Of a stretch of 64,000 nucleotides of DNA, positions 1 to 8,397 are shown one piece after another; position 1 is the first letter of the stretch; every line of letters begins with the position of its first letter. The translations under genes and the position numbers were made by a program. Under the pieces are notes generated by a model. That model was not told the origin of the DNA, searched no databases, and saw only the letters and a program-made list of their open reading frames with translations. The DNA comes from Rhodococcus sp. OK302 (GTDB lineage: Bacteria > Actinomycetota > Actinomycetes > Mycobacteriales > Mycobacteriaceae), in contig NZ_NPJZ01000001.1 of the NCBI RefSeq assembly GCF_002245895.1, positions 1,834,501 through 1,898,500 on the forward strand. The letters are read 5' to 3'.

Positions 1-213
1 GTGCAGCCAGGTGAGGCGTTCTTCGCCGGGAATGGCGATGACAAATCGATGGCTACGATCGACGACCACCGCGGCACGTCCCGCGGTTCTTTGTTCACCG
101 AGTGGATCGCCGTGATGCCAGGCGACCCCGACGTCGACCGACCCGTCCGGGGCGGGGACCGCGCCGGGGGAGGTCATGAGTGGACTGTTGGGCACAAGAG
201 CGTTGTCGACCAC
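1..213 (-). CDS. ygfZ: YgfZ/CAF17-like folate-binding protein, N-terminal part (cut by window edge)
   Basis: This is the first 71 codons of a gene that reads leftward out of the window. The translated start reads VVDNALVPNSPLMTSPGAV and continues through GVAWHHGDPLGEQR, VVVDRSHRFVIAIPGEER and LTWLH. That is the usual opening of actinobacterial YgfZ proteins, which bind a folate and support Fe-S cluster enzymes (family knowledge). An in-frame TAG at 223-225 limits the start to GTG 213, with a later ATG at 177 possible; neither has a clear ribosome binding site. It is divergent from the pabC-like gene, as Rv0811c and Rv0812 are in M. tuberculosis. Confidence 0.8.
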   Translation of the reverse strand, partial: MVDNALVPNSPLMTSPGAVPAPDGSVDVGVAWHHGDPLGEQRTAGRAAVVVDRSHRFVIAIPGEERLTWLH

Positions 214-292
214 GTCATCAGTCTAGGAGTGTGGGTGGCCCCGCGGTTCAATGCGGGCAGAGATAGCGGGTTCCGGTCGTTAGTGTTGAGGT

Positions 293-1162
293 ATGTCTGA
301 TCGCGTATTGGTAACTCTCGACCATGAGGTGCTCGATGCTGACGCACCTTTTCTGCATGCCGACGACTTGGCCGTCGTGCGAGGCGACGGGGTCTTCGAG
401 ACGTTGTTGGTTCGTGGTGGGCGCGCGCGGGTGGTCGAGGCGCACCTGAGTCGACTGGCGCTCAGTGCCGAGGCATTGGGGTTGCCGGCGCCGGTTCTCG
501 ACGACTGGCGTCTGGCGATCGAGATCGCGGTCGAGGAGTGGGGAAGCGAGAAGGAAGGTGCGTTGCGTCTGGTTCTCACTCGGGGGCGTGAGAGCGGGGA
601 CAAGCCGACGGCGTTCGTGATGGTGGGCCCAGTGGCTGATCGAGTTCGGGAGGTCCGTGAATCGGGTCTGTCGGTGATCACTCTCGAGCGCGGCTACTCC
701 GTGGATTTGTCGGCGCGGGCGCCGTGGCAACTGCTGGGGGCGAAGACCTTGTCCTACGCAACCAACATGGCTGCACTGCGCTACGCCGCCAATTTGGGTG
801 CGGACGATGTGATTTTTGTCAGTTCGGAGGGAAACGTCCTGGAAGGCCCGCGCTCGACGGTGGTGGTCGTGCGGGACAGGACATTAATCACACCGCCGCC
901 GGCTCAGGGCATTTTGATGGGAACGACGCAGCGTGCTTTGTTCGACGTGGCCGGAAGTGCGCGCTTCGATTGCCGCTACGAAACGCTGCGACCTGCAGAT
1001 TTGATTGCTGCGGATGGCGTGTGGATGGTTTCGAGCGTCACCTTGGCTGCGCGGGTTCATACACTTGACGGCTTCACTTTGCCAGGGACCAAAGTCGCTG
1101 GTGAGTTCGCAAAATTGGTTGAACGCGCAATCGGTTCCGGTTTGACCGATTTGAGCGAATAG
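293..1162 (+). CDS. pabC: Aminodeoxychorismate lyase-like PLP enzyme (class IV aminotransferase)
   Basis: A 289-residue fold-type IV PLP enzyme, orthologous in position and sequence to Rv0812. It should either cleave 4-amino-4-deoxychorismate to p-aminobenzoate for folate synthesis or transaminate branched-chain/D-amino acids; the family cannot be split by eye. Visible marks are GDGVFETLLVRGG (31-43), the PLP-binding lysine in LLGAKTLSY (K151), EGNVLEGPRS (179-188) and GILMGTTQRA (206-215). A TAGTGT -10-like box at 281-286 sits six bases before the ATG, so the mRNA may be leaderless. The folate-related YgfZ gene is divergent. Confidence 0.8.
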   Translation: MSDRVLVTLDHEVLDADAPFLHADDLAVVRGDGVFETLLVRGGRARVVEAHLSRLALSAEALGLPAPVLDDWRLAIEIAVEEWGSEKEGALRLVLTRGRESGDKPTAFVMVGPVADRVREVRESGLSVITLERGYSVDLSARAPWQLLGAKTLSYATNMAALRYAANLGADDVIFVSSEGNVLEGPRSTVVVVRDRTLITPPPAQGILMGTTQRALFDVAGSARFDCRYETLRPADLIAADGVWMVSSVTLAARVHTLDGFTLPGTKVAGEFAKLVERAIGSGLTDLSE

Positions 1163-1178
1163 GAAACCGGACAGGTCT

Positions 1179-1197
1179 CTACTACGTTAGGTAGTAG
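1179..1197. promoter_or_regulatory. Perfect 7-bp dyad CTACTAC-n5-GTAGTAG upstream of cydA
   Basis: The arms CTACTAC (1179-1185) and GTAGTAG (1191-1197) flank the spacer GTTAG. The site lies 112 bases before the cydA ATG and just after the pabC-like gene. TACTAC/GTAGTA dyads are the kind bound by BlaI/MecI-type repressors, and the mycobacterial BlaI has been linked to respiratory genes. Assignment to such a repressor is inference. Confidence 0.55.
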
Positions 1198-1308
1198 CAA
1201 AGTCCTGCGGTCCAATCCGGACAGCAGTACCGTGTCCGCAGGGGCCGAGCGAATGCCCGCGTCTCGATCCCCGAAGCCTGTCCCAGGGCCCTACTCTCGG
1301 AGTAGCCA
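1198..1308 (+). promoter_or_regulatory. Folded 5' leader of cydA with a ribosome-site-sequestering hairpin
   Basis: The 111 bases before cydA hold two clear helices: CCTGCGG (1204-1210) with CCGCAGG (1236-1242), and CTACTC (1291-1296) with GAGTAG (1300-1305) around a three-base loop. The second stem covers the GGAG that would serve as ribosome binding site for the ATG at 1309. Between them a GC-rich stretch could pair further. This looks like a regulated leader. I do not recognise a known riboswitch class. Confidence 0.5.
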
Positions 1309-2808
1309 ATGGATACTTTGGACGTCTCCCGGTGGCAGTTCGGTATCACTACCGTCTACCACTTCATCCTTGTTCCGCTGACCATCGGACTTGCTCCGAT
1401 GATCGCGTTCATGCAGACCATGTGGGTCGTCACCAAGAAAGACCATTGGTACCGACTCACCAAGTTCTTCGGCAAACTCTTCCTCATCAACTTTGCGCTC
1501 GGTGTTGCTACCGGCATCGTGCAGGAGTTCCAGTTCGGAATGAACTGGAGTGAGTACTCCCGATTCGTCGGCGACGTATTCGGTGCGCCCCTTGCCCTCG
1601 AAGGCCTGGTCGCCTTCTTCCTCGAATCCGTCTTCATCGGGCTGTGGATTTTCGGTTGGGGCAAGCTGCCCAAATTGGTTCACCTGGCGACGATTTGGCT
1701 CGTTGCGATCGGTGTAAACGCGTCGGCCTTCTTCATCATCGCGGCCAACTCGTTCATGCAGCACCCCGTCGGAGCTGAATACAACCCCGAGACGGGTCGC
1801 GCCGAGCTGACAAGTATCTGGGCGTTGTTGACAAACAACACTGCGCTCGCGGCATTTCCACACGCGGTCGCCGGCGCCTTCCTGACAGCAGGCACCTTCG
1901 TAGCGGGAATCTGTGGTTGGTGGATGGTGCGAAACATGCGCCGTGCCAAGACAGCTGGACCGGCCGAGGCCACAAAACTCGAGTCCGACGCACGGACGAT
2001 GTACCGTCCGGGCACTCGATTCGCGTTGATCGTCATGATTTTTGCCGGTATCGGAGTCATCTACACCGGTGACGTGCAGGCCAAGCTGATGTTCCAGCAG
2101 CAACCCATGAAGATGGCGTCGGCAGAGTCGTTGTGCGACACCGAGATGGATCCGTCATTCTCGATTCTCACGATCGGTACTCACAACAACTGTGACGGCG
2201 TAACCCACGTCCTCAAGGTGCCAGGCGTGTTGTCGTATTTGGCTGAAGGCAAGTTCTCCGGCGTCGAACTCCAAGGCGTCAACCAGTTGCAGGAACAGGC
2301 CGAGCAGGACTTCGGCCCCGGCAACTACCGCCCGAATCTCTTTGTCACGTACTGGTCTTTCCGTGCGATGATCGGCCTCGCCGCCGGTTCTGCAGCTTTG
2401 GCACTTGCCGGGCTGTGGGTGACTCGCCGAGGCCGTGTCCCGGACCAGAAATGGTTCGGCATCCTCAGTATCGTCGCGATCCCCACACCGTTCCTCGCGA
2501 ACAGTGCCGGCTGGATCTTCACCGAAATGGGTCGCCAGCCCTGGGTGGTGCATCCCAACCCGACCGGTGTGGACATGATCAGACTGACTGTCGATCAAGG
2601 TGTTTCGAACCATGCGTCGGCAACCGTCTGGGCCTCGCTGATCACATTCACGCTTCTGTACGGCGCGTTGGGTGTCGTCTGGTTCAAGCTGATCGTGCGA
2701 TACGCCAAGGAAGGCCCGCTGGAGCACGACATGCATCCGCCGGGAGATATCGATCATGACGAGCCGGAAGATCCGGACAACCCCAAACAACTGTCGTTCG
2801 CGTACTAG
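1309..2808 (+). CDS. cydA: Cytochrome bd quinol oxidase subunit I
   Basis: A 499-residue integral membrane protein carrying the haems and quinol site of cytochrome bd, which reduces O2 to water with high affinity and without pumping protons. Seen: the N-terminal helix FGITTVYHFILVPLTIGL with its haem-ligand histidine, and the family signature GWIFTEMGRQPW near residue 400. The connecting Q-loop is of the short type. The only ATG start follows the leader hairpin. cydB starts nine bases after the stop and cydD/cydC follow, so the four form one operon. In M. tuberculosis the cyd genes sit elsewhere (Rv1620c-Rv1623c), so the locus is placed differently here. Confidence 0.97.
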   Translation: MDTLDVSRWQFGITTVYHFILVPLTIGLAPMIAFMQTMWVVTKKDHWYRLTKFFGKLFLINFALGVATGIVQEFQFGMNWSEYSRFVGDVFGAPLALEGLVAFFLESVFIGLWIFGWGKLPKLVHLATIWLVAIGVNASAFFIIAANSFMQHPVGAEYNPETGRAELTSIWALLTNNTALAAFPHAVAGAFLTAGTFVAGICGWWMVRNMRRAKTAGPAEATKLESDARTMYRPGTRFALIVMIFAGIGVIYTGDVQAKLMFQQQPMKMASAESLCDTEMDPSFSILTIGTHNNCDGVTHVLKVPGVLSYLAEGKFSGVELQGVNQLQEQAEQDFGPGNYRPNLFVTYWSFRAMIGLAAGSAALALAGLWVTRRGRVPDQKWFGILSIVAIPTPFLANSAGWIFTEMGRQPWVVHPNPTGVDMIRLTVDQGVSNHASATVWASLITFTLLYGALGVVWFKLIVRYAKEGPLEHDMHPPGDIDHDEPEDPDNPKQLSFAY

Positions 2809-2817
2809 GAGGCGATC

Positions 2818-3861
2818 ATGGGACTTCAAGAAGTATGGTTCGTGCTCGTCGCAGTGCTGTTCGTCGGCTACTTCGTTCTCGAAGGATTCGACTTCGGTGT
2901 CGGAATGCTCATGCCGATTGTCGGCAAAGGTAGTGGAGTGCCGGCAGATACGCGTCGACGCGTAGCGCTCAACACCATCGGCCCGGTCTGGGACGGCAAC
3001 GAAGTCTGGCTGATCACAGCGGGTGGTGCGATGTTCGCAGCATTCCCCGAGTGGTACGCGACGCTGTTCTCCGGGTTCTATCTGCCGCTACTGATCATCC
3101 TGGTGGCCTTGATCGTTCGGATCTGCGCCATCGAATGGCGAAGCAAGATCGACGACGACGTCTGGCGCCGACGCTGCGACTGGGGCATCATCATCGGCTC
3201 CTGGGTGCCCGCAGTCCTGTGGGGTGTCGCCTTCGCCAATATCGTTCGGGGCGTGGAGATCAACGCCGACAAGGAAGTTGTGTCGGGGTTCTTCGATCTG
3301 CTCAATCCGTACGCACTGCTGGGCGGCTTGACCACTGCTCTGGTGTTTGCACTGCACGGCGCGGTGTTCCTGGCGCTCAAGTCTGCTGACGAGGTTCGCG
3401 AAGATGCTGTGAAGATTGCTGCAAGGCTAGCCATTCCGGCAATCCCCGTGGCCGGTGGATTCGTCCTGTGGACACAGCTCGCTTACGGCAAGGGCTGGAC
3501 GTGGATTCTGGTTGGTCTCGCAGCTGCTGCGCTCATCGGTGTGGTCTTCCTGACCCGCGCCGAGCGAGAAGGGTGGGCATTTGTTCTCACCACGGTGGCC
3601 GTCATCGCCACCATAGTGTTGCTGTTCGCCTCACTGTTCCCGAATGTCATGCCGTCCACCCTTGATCCGGCCTACAGCCTCACCATCGAGAATGCGTCGT
3701 CGAGTTCGTACACGCTCAAGGTGATGACCTGGGCTGCAGCGTTCATGACACCAGTCGTGATCCTGTACCAGGGCTGGACGTACTGGGTGTTCCGAGCGCG
3801 AATCTCCTCCAAGCAGATTCCGCCGTCGATCGGGCTGAAGTTCAAAGCCAAGTCGTGGTAG
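2818..3861 (+). CDS. cydB: Cytochrome bd quinol oxidase subunit II
   Basis: A 347-residue membrane subunit that pairs with CydA. The family pattern is plain: an N-terminal YFVLEGFDFGVGML helix, then the conserved GPVWDGNEVWLITAGGAMFAAFPEWYATLFSG region (written in parts: GPVWDGNEVWLI and AFPEWYATLFSG), and a C-terminal helix ending in YQGWTYWVFRARIS. An AGGAGG ribosome binding site precedes the ATG. It is nine bases downstream of cydA and about 40 bases upstream of cydD. Length is normal for the actinobacterial form. Confidence 0.97.
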   Translation: MGLQEVWFVLVAVLFVGYFVLEGFDFGVGMLMPIVGKGSGVPADTRRRVALNTIGPVWDGNEVWLITAGGAMFAAFPEWYATLFSGFYLPLLIILVALIVRICAIEWRSKIDDDVWRRRCDWGIIIGSWVPAVLWGVAFANIVRGVEINADKEVVSGFFDLLNPYALLGGLTTALVFALHGAVFLALKSADEVREDAVKIAARLAIPAIPVAGGFVLWTQLAYGKGWTWILVGLAAAALIGVVFLTRAEREGWAFVLTTVAVIATIVLLFASLFPNVMPSTLDPAYSLTIENASSSSYTLKVMTWAAAFMTPVVILYQGWTYWVFRARISSKQIPPSIGLKFKAKSW

Positions 3862-3903
3862 TTGTGACATTGAAACCTCGAAAGAATTGACGGTCGAATT
3901 CCA

Positions 3904-5592
3904 ATGACAATCGAGGTAGGCGACGCTCCCACCACTCGGGAGCGTCGCCGGGGACCGATCGATCCACGGCTCTGGCAGCATTCCGCTTCTGCCCGCGGAT
4001 ATTTGATTCTGACAGTCGTCCTGTCGATGGTGAACGTCGTGATGGTCATCGTCACGGCGCTCATGATCGGCCGTGTGCTGGCCGGAGTCATCACCACCCG
4101 AACCGTCGATATTTCGTCGTGGGCAACCGAACTGGTTGTACTCGCCGGTGCTGTCGCGATTCGGGTACTGGGCACGTGGCTGCAAGCGCGGTTCGCTCAC
4201 CGCGCATCCACCCGAGTGGTTGCGGAGATCAAGAACGGAGTGCTCGCGTCGGCGACGGCGATGAGTCCTCGCGATCTCGAACCACGCCGCGACGAGATTG
4301 CCACCGTTGTCACCCGCGGCGTCGACGGTCTCGCTCCCTATCTGACGGGCTATCTACCCGCGCTGATCCTGTCGGTGACACTGACACCGATCACGCTGAT
4401 AGTCATTGCCGTGCAGGACATGACGTCGGCAGTCATCATCTTCGTGACCCTGCCCCTGATCCCGATCTTCATGATCCTGATCGGGCTTCTGACAAAGGGT
4501 AAGTCCGAGAAAACTCTCGCGGCGATGACTACTCTGTCCTCACAATTGCTCGATCTTCTGGCTGGCTTGCCCACATTGCGGGCTCTCGGTCGTCAAGAGG
4601 GGCCAGCCGAGCGAGTCCGGGAACTCGGGGAGTCGCATCGTCGAACCACGATGTCTGCACTTCGTGTGGCATTCCTGTCATCGATGGTGCTGGAACTCCT
4701 TGCCACACTGTGTGTTGCATTGGTCGCAGTCAGTATCGGTCTTCGGCTCGTGTACGGAAACATGTCCCTCGAGCCGGGCATCGTCGCGTTGATTCTTGCT
4801 CCCGAGGTTTATCTGCCACTTCGGATGGTGGGGACACAGTTCCATGCGGCAGAAGACGGAATAGCCGCCGCTGACAAGGCTTTCGAGATCATCGAGACGG
4901 AATCGGATGCACCGGCGGGTGGAAGTGAATTGGTTGTTGCCCGCGGAGTCGACATCGTTTTCGGCGCGTTGAGCGTGAATTCACGTGGTGGTATTGCGCC
5001 GTACCAGCTTTCGGGGACAGTGAGACCCGGCGCGATCACTGTGCTTACCGGTCCGAACGGCTCCGGTAAGACAACGGCAGTGCAGGCACTTCTGGGGTTG
5101 ATCGAACCGGACAGCGGATCGGTGACTGTCGACGGATCGGATGTCCGAAACATCGACGATTCGCAGTGGTGGGCGCAGGTAGCGTGGCTCCCACAGCATC
5201 CGGTCCTACTTCCGGGAACGATCCGGGAGAACCTGTTTCTCTCCGGGCCTATCGATTCCGAAGCTTTAAAGAAGACCTCTGCTGCAACCGGATTCGACGC
5301 AGTTGTCGCGGAACTCTCTGCAGGCCTGGACAGCGTGGTGGGTGCCGGAGGTTCCGGGTTGTCCCTGGGGCAGCGTCAGCGACTCGCATTGACTCGAGTC
5401 CTCGCATCGGACAGGCCCGTGCTTGTCCTGGACGAACCCACCGCTCATTTGGATGAGGATTCGGAAAAGATGGTGTTGGAGTCTCTGCGAGCGCGAGCCG
5501 AACGTGGTGACACCGTCATCGTGATCGGACACCGACCGAGCGTGCTTGCTGCCGCAGATCAGATCATCGAGGTTCGTGCACATGAGAACTGA
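3904..5592 (+). CDS. cydD: ABC exporter CydD of the cytochrome bd assembly transporter
   Basis: A 562-residue half-transporter: six membrane helices in the first 310 residues, then an ABC ATPase. Walker A is GPNGSGKTT near 383-391, the signature LSLGQRQRLALTR near 486-498 and Walker B VLVLDEPTAHLD near 507-518. With CydC it forms the heterodimer that exports thiols or handles haem for assembly of cytochrome bd. Its substrate in mycothiol-based actinomycetes is not settled. The gene overlaps cydC by 11 bases, which points to translational coupling. Confidence 0.95.
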   Translation: MTIEVGDAPTTRERRRGPIDPRLWQHSASARGYLILTVVLSMVNVVMVIVTALMIGRVLAGVITTRTVDISSWATELVVLAGAVAIRVLGTWLQARFAHRASTRVVAEIKNGVLASATAMSPRDLEPRRDEIATVVTRGVDGLAPYLTGYLPALILSVTLTPITLIVIAVQDMTSAVIIFVTLPLIPIFMILIGLLTKGKSEKTLAAMTTLSSQLLDLLAGLPTLRALGRQEGPAERVRELGESHRRTTMSALRVAFLSSMVLELLATLCVALVAVSIGLRLVYGNMSLEPGIVALILAPEVYLPLRMVGTQFHAAEDGIAAADKAFEIIETESDAPAGGSELVVARGVDIVFGALSVNSRGGIAPYQLSGTVRPGAITVLTGPNGSGKTTAVQALLGLIEPDSGSVTVDGSDVRNIDDSQWWAQVAWLPQHPVLLPGTIRENLFLSGPIDSEALKKTSAATGFDAVVAELSAGLDSVVGAGGSGLSLGQRQRLALTRVLASDRPVLVLDEPTAHLDEDSEKMVLESLRARAERGDTVIVIGHRPSVLAAADQIIEVRAHEN

Positions 5593-7270
5593 CCGCTCAG
5601 ACCCGTTGCTCCGTGCACTCGGTCTACTCGAATTACAACCGCGACGCGTTCTGCTGGCCATCGGGGCGGGCGTAGCAACCCTCGGAAGTGCGTTGGCGCT
5701 GGCAGCCTTGTCGGCGTGGTTGATCACCCGGGCTTGGGAAATGCCACCCGTGCTGGACCTCAGTGTGGCTGTGGTTGCCGTACGTGCCCTCGGCATCTCG
5801 CGAGGAGTGTTCCGCTACCTCGAACGCTTGACGACGCATGACGTTGCGTTGCGGGGGACCACGGCAGCGCGCGCACAAATGTATTCGCGACTGGCGTCCG
5901 GTGATCCGGCCGCAGCCGCCGGTTTGCGTCGAGGCGACTTATTGGCGCGCACCGGCGCCGATGTCGACGCGGTTGGCGATGTGGTGGTGAAAGCACTTGT
6001 TCCCATTGCGGTATCGGCGATTCTGGCTGTCGCAGCCGTGGGCATTCTGTTGTTCATCTCCGTTCCCGCGGCACTGATTCTGGCAGTCTCTCTGGCGGTC
6101 TCCGGAATTGCGGCGCCGTGGTTGTCGGCCCGGGCCGCGCAGATGGCCGAAGCCGACAGTTCAGCTGCTGCAGTGAGATTCAGCAAATCTGCTGTGACAG
6201 CGCTGGATCATGCCAGTGAACTCCGAGTGGCCGGACGGTTGGACAGCGCGGTGAACGATGCAGTCACCGCCGAACGTGATGTTGTCGACGCCACTGATCG
6301 GGCCGCGGCGCCGAGCGCTTTTGCCGCTGCCGCAACACCTCTCGCGATAGGCGTCAGCGTACTGGCATCACTTCTGATCGGCATCCTGTTGTACGGCGAG
6401 ACCGACATGTCACCGATGGCCCTGGGCATCTTGGTGCTGCTCCCGCTGTCGGCATTCGAGGGAACTGCGGTTTTGCCCAGCGCTGCAGTGGCATTGACCA
6501 AGGCGAGGCTAGCGTCGGCACGAATCATGGCCGTGGTCGACCGCGCGGAAGAGGAAGTTGTCGAAGGTGATCGCGCCTGGCCGGACGCTGCGGCTCTCCA
6601 CGTAGCTGGACTCCGCGCCGGATGGCCCGGTGGAAACGTGACCGAACCGCTCACGTTCGACTTGCGACCCGGCTCTCGGATCGCACTGATCGGTGAAAGC
6701 GGCGCCGGAAAAACCACAGCACTGATGACTCTGGCCGGACTCCTTGCGCCAATCTCCGGAACTGTAACTGTTGGCGGCGAAGCGATCTCGGAGATCGAAC
6801 CCGCCGAACTGCGCCGGCACATCGGATTCTTCGCGGAGGACGCCCATCTCTTCGAGACTTCCGTGCTCGAAAACCTACGGGTTTCCCGCGGTGATCTCAC
6901 ACCCTCGGCCGCCGAGGCGGTTCTCCGGCGCGTCGGTCTCGGCGATTGGCTGGGGAACCTGCCTGATGGACTCGATACAGCCCTGGTCGGCGGCATGCGA
7001 GCAGTATCGGGCGGCGAGCGTCGGCGGTTGCTGTTGGCGCGGGCGCTCATCTCGCCTGCAGAGATCCTGCTTCTCGACGAACCGACCGAACACATGGATG
7101 CCGAAGCCGGTGCCCAGTTGATCCGCGACCTACTCGACCACCAGGGCAATCTGCTCGAACCTTCGCGGACAGTTGTCGTCGTCACGCATCAACTTCCCGC
7201 CGACACCAGCGCTGACCAGGTGATACGCGTCGGAAAGGTTTCTGCGGAAAATACGTTGCCGTCTCGCTGA
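5582..7270 (+). CDS. cydC: ABC exporter CydC of the cytochrome bd assembly transporter
   Basis: A 562-residue partner of CydD with the same layout: membrane domain, then ATPase with Walker A GESGAGKTT near 371-379, signature VSGGERRRLLLAR near 475-487 and Walker B ILLLDEPTEHMD. The start ATG at 5582 was chosen over an in-frame TTG at 5546 because it has GAGG upstream and gives the expected MRTDRSDPLLRALGLL start. It is the last gene of the cydABDC operon. In many mycobacteria and corynebacteria CydD and CydC are likewise separate proteins. Confidence 0.93.
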   Translation: MRTDRSDPLLRALGLLELQPRRVLLAIGAGVATLGSALALAALSAWLITRAWEMPPVLDLSVAVVAVRALGISRGVFRYLERLTTHDVALRGTTAARAQMYSRLASGDPAAAAGLRRGDLLARTGADVDAVGDVVVKALVPIAVSAILAVAAVGILLFISVPAALILAVSLAVSGIAAPWLSARAAQMAEADSSAAAVRFSKSAVTALDHASELRVAGRLDSAVNDAVTAERDVVDATDRAAAPSAFAAAATPLAIGVSVLASLLIGILLYGETDMSPMALGILVLLPLSAFEGTAVLPSAAVALTKARLASARIMAVVDRAEEEVVEGDRAWPDAAALHVAGLRAGWPGGNVTEPLTFDLRPGSRIALIGESGAGKTTALMTLAGLLAPISGTVTVGGEAISEIEPAELRRHIGFFAEDAHLFETSVLENLRVSRGDLTPSAAEAVLRRVGLGDWLGNLPDGLDTALVGGMRAVSGGERRRLLLARALISPAEILLLDEPTEHMDAEAGAQLIRDLLDHQGNLLEPSRTVVVVTHQLPADTSADQVIRVGKVSAENTLPSR

Positions 7271-7296
7271 TCTCGGCGTACTTTCTCCAGTACACA

Positions 7297-7490
7297 AGGA
7301 AGGAGGTGGTCTGAAATTGAATGACAGACGGACGCGTGAGGTGGCTGTCAGCTAGCCGCAATCGCTGAAGGAATTCACTTACCGCGCGAGCGGCCGGCGA
7401 ATCCCAGGCAGCCACCCGACCCCTGAGCCCCCGATCAGTCCGATCAGGACCTGCGCGAAATCGCAGGTAAGGCTCGGGGGTCGCTTCGTG
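7297..7490 (+). other. Unclassified structured element with strong SD and 12-codon ORF
   Basis: This 190-base stretch between cydC and the convergent FABP-like gene holds an unusually strong ribosome site (AAGGAGGTGG, 7299-7308). Nine bases on is TTG 7317, which opens LNDRRTREVAVS and then TAG (7353-7355). Past that TAG the frame stays open for about 46 codons, to TAA at 7491. The RNA could fold well: GGTGGCTG (7340-7347) with CAGCCACC (7409-7416), TCAGC with GCTGA (7348-7368), a 12-bp helix 7418-7429/7471-7482 with one wobble, and ACCTGCG/CGCAGGT (7449-7468). The last part may act as a two-way terminator. Function unknown. Confidence 0.4.
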
Positions 7491-7493
7491 TAA

Positions 7494-8198
7494 CTAGCCG
7501 ATGTAGCGCGTCAGACGCGCTGAGAGACGGGGCTCGAGAGCTCCGTCAGCAAGGATTCGTTCCTCGACGTAAGCGAGATCGCCGCCTTCGACGATGCCGT
7601 AAAGACGCTTCGCGCCGCCGTAGTGTGCGCCGGACTGGCTGCGGATCACGACGTCGGTGGCGAGTTCCCACGACGACTGTGTGAGCGCGGTGCCGTAGTA
7701 CATTTCCACGACGCCGGAGCTGTGGGTGAGGAGTAGTTCGACTACTTCCTCGTTGACGCTGCCCGGGATGCCGTCGCCGCCCATGCGCCAGTAACCGCTT
7801 TCGCGGGTGTCAGGCTTGGTGTATTTGCCCTCGGCGTCGAGAACCCAGGAGCGGGACTCCCAACACAGGTAGGGGCCACCGTCGTGGGAGATGACGATTT
7901 GCTGTCCGAAGACATAGTCGCCGGTTTCGGGGTCGTGACCCTCGCCTTCGCCGCGCCAGACGCCGACCAGCGGCAGAAGGGCGAGCAGGGCGGGGTTGAT
8001 ATCCGGGCCGAGCCGCAGATTTGCGGTGTCCTCGGGCAACGGAAGGTCCGGAAGGGTAGGAATGTTGAGAGAAGCTGTCGACTTGGAGCGTTCGACAGCT
8101 ATCGCGACTGCCTCATCCCCACTGCCGCGCTTGATAGCGCCGGCAGTGCTGGAATCGTCAGCGGTCGCGTCAGACCCTGAACCCGGAGCTTGGCTCAC
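7494..8198 (-). CDS. FABP/nitrobindin-like beta-barrel protein (Rv0813c-type)
   Basis: A 234-residue protein of the DUF1794 (nitrobindin/THAP4-like) group. The barrel starts with the family motif GVWRGEGEG and runs to the C-terminal [10 protein letters not shown]; the first 60 residues are low complexity. In haem-binding nitrobindins a histidine precedes the final strand (PHLxA). Here that place reads PRLSA, so a haem role is doubtful and a small hydrophobic ligand is more likely (inference). Start GTG 8198 overlaps the stop of a 32-codon membrane ORF as GTGA, so the two are translationally coupled. Orthologue by position of Rv0813c. Confidence 0.8.
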   Translation of the reverse strand: MSQAPGSGSDATADDSSTAGAIKRGSGDEAVAIAVERSKSTASLNIPTLPDLPLPEDTANLRLGPDINPALLALLPLVGVWRGEGEGHDPETGDYVFGQQIVISHDGGPYLCWESRSWVLDAEGKYTKPDTRESGYWRMGGDGIPGSVNEEVVELLLTHSSGVVEMYYGTALTQSSWELATDVVIRSQSGAHYGGAKRLYGIVEGGDLAYVEERILADGALEPRLSARLTRYIG

Positions 8199-8293
8199 GA
8201 CTCGTCAGTGACCAAGCGGTACACGACGTACACGGAGAACCAAGCGATCATGACGGATGCGAGTGCGAGAAGTACCTCGAAGAAGATGACCAC
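8195..8293 (-). CDS. 32-residue single-span membrane protein, leaderless
   Basis: A short gene, start GTG 8293, stop TGA 8195-8197. The product is [20 protein letters not shown] followed by [12 protein letters not shown]: one long hydrophobic helix with a short polar tail. A TAAGAT -10 box (8300-8305) ends six bases before the GTG, so the transcript would begin at the start codon. Its stop shares bases with the start of the FABP-like gene. Coupling and helix quality argue that it is real. Function unknown; it could anchor or partner the FABP-like protein. Confidence 0.6.
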   Translation of the reverse strand: MVIFFEVLLALASVMIAWFSVYVVYRLVTDES

Positions 8294-8352
8294 AACGTCA
8301 TCTTAGACCGCGTCGACCTACCGTAAAAATCGGGACGCCGAGGGATGGGAAA

Positions 8353-8379
8353 GGCCCCGTACCGAACTGGTACGGGGCC
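8353..8379 (-). terminator. Hairpin terminator of the DUF4395-cysA-sseC transcript
   Basis: GGCCCCGTACC (8353-8363) and GGTACGGGGCC (8369-8379) form an 11-bp perfect stem with a five-base loop, 18 bases past the sseC stop on the minus strand and followed there by TTTCCC. Confidence 0.8.
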
Positions 8380-8397
8380 TCTTTTCGAGCTTGTGAA

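Noticed and set aside
1..300. A 99-codon plus-strand reading frame starting at base 1
   Set aside because: The opposite strand encodes the conserved YgfZ start in the same place; the plus-strand product has no family pattern.
1198..1308. Cobalamin-type riboswitch before cydA
   Set aside because: Short stretches (CCGGAC, GAATGCCCGC) recall B12 elements, but the conserved B12 box and its ordered neighbours are not present.
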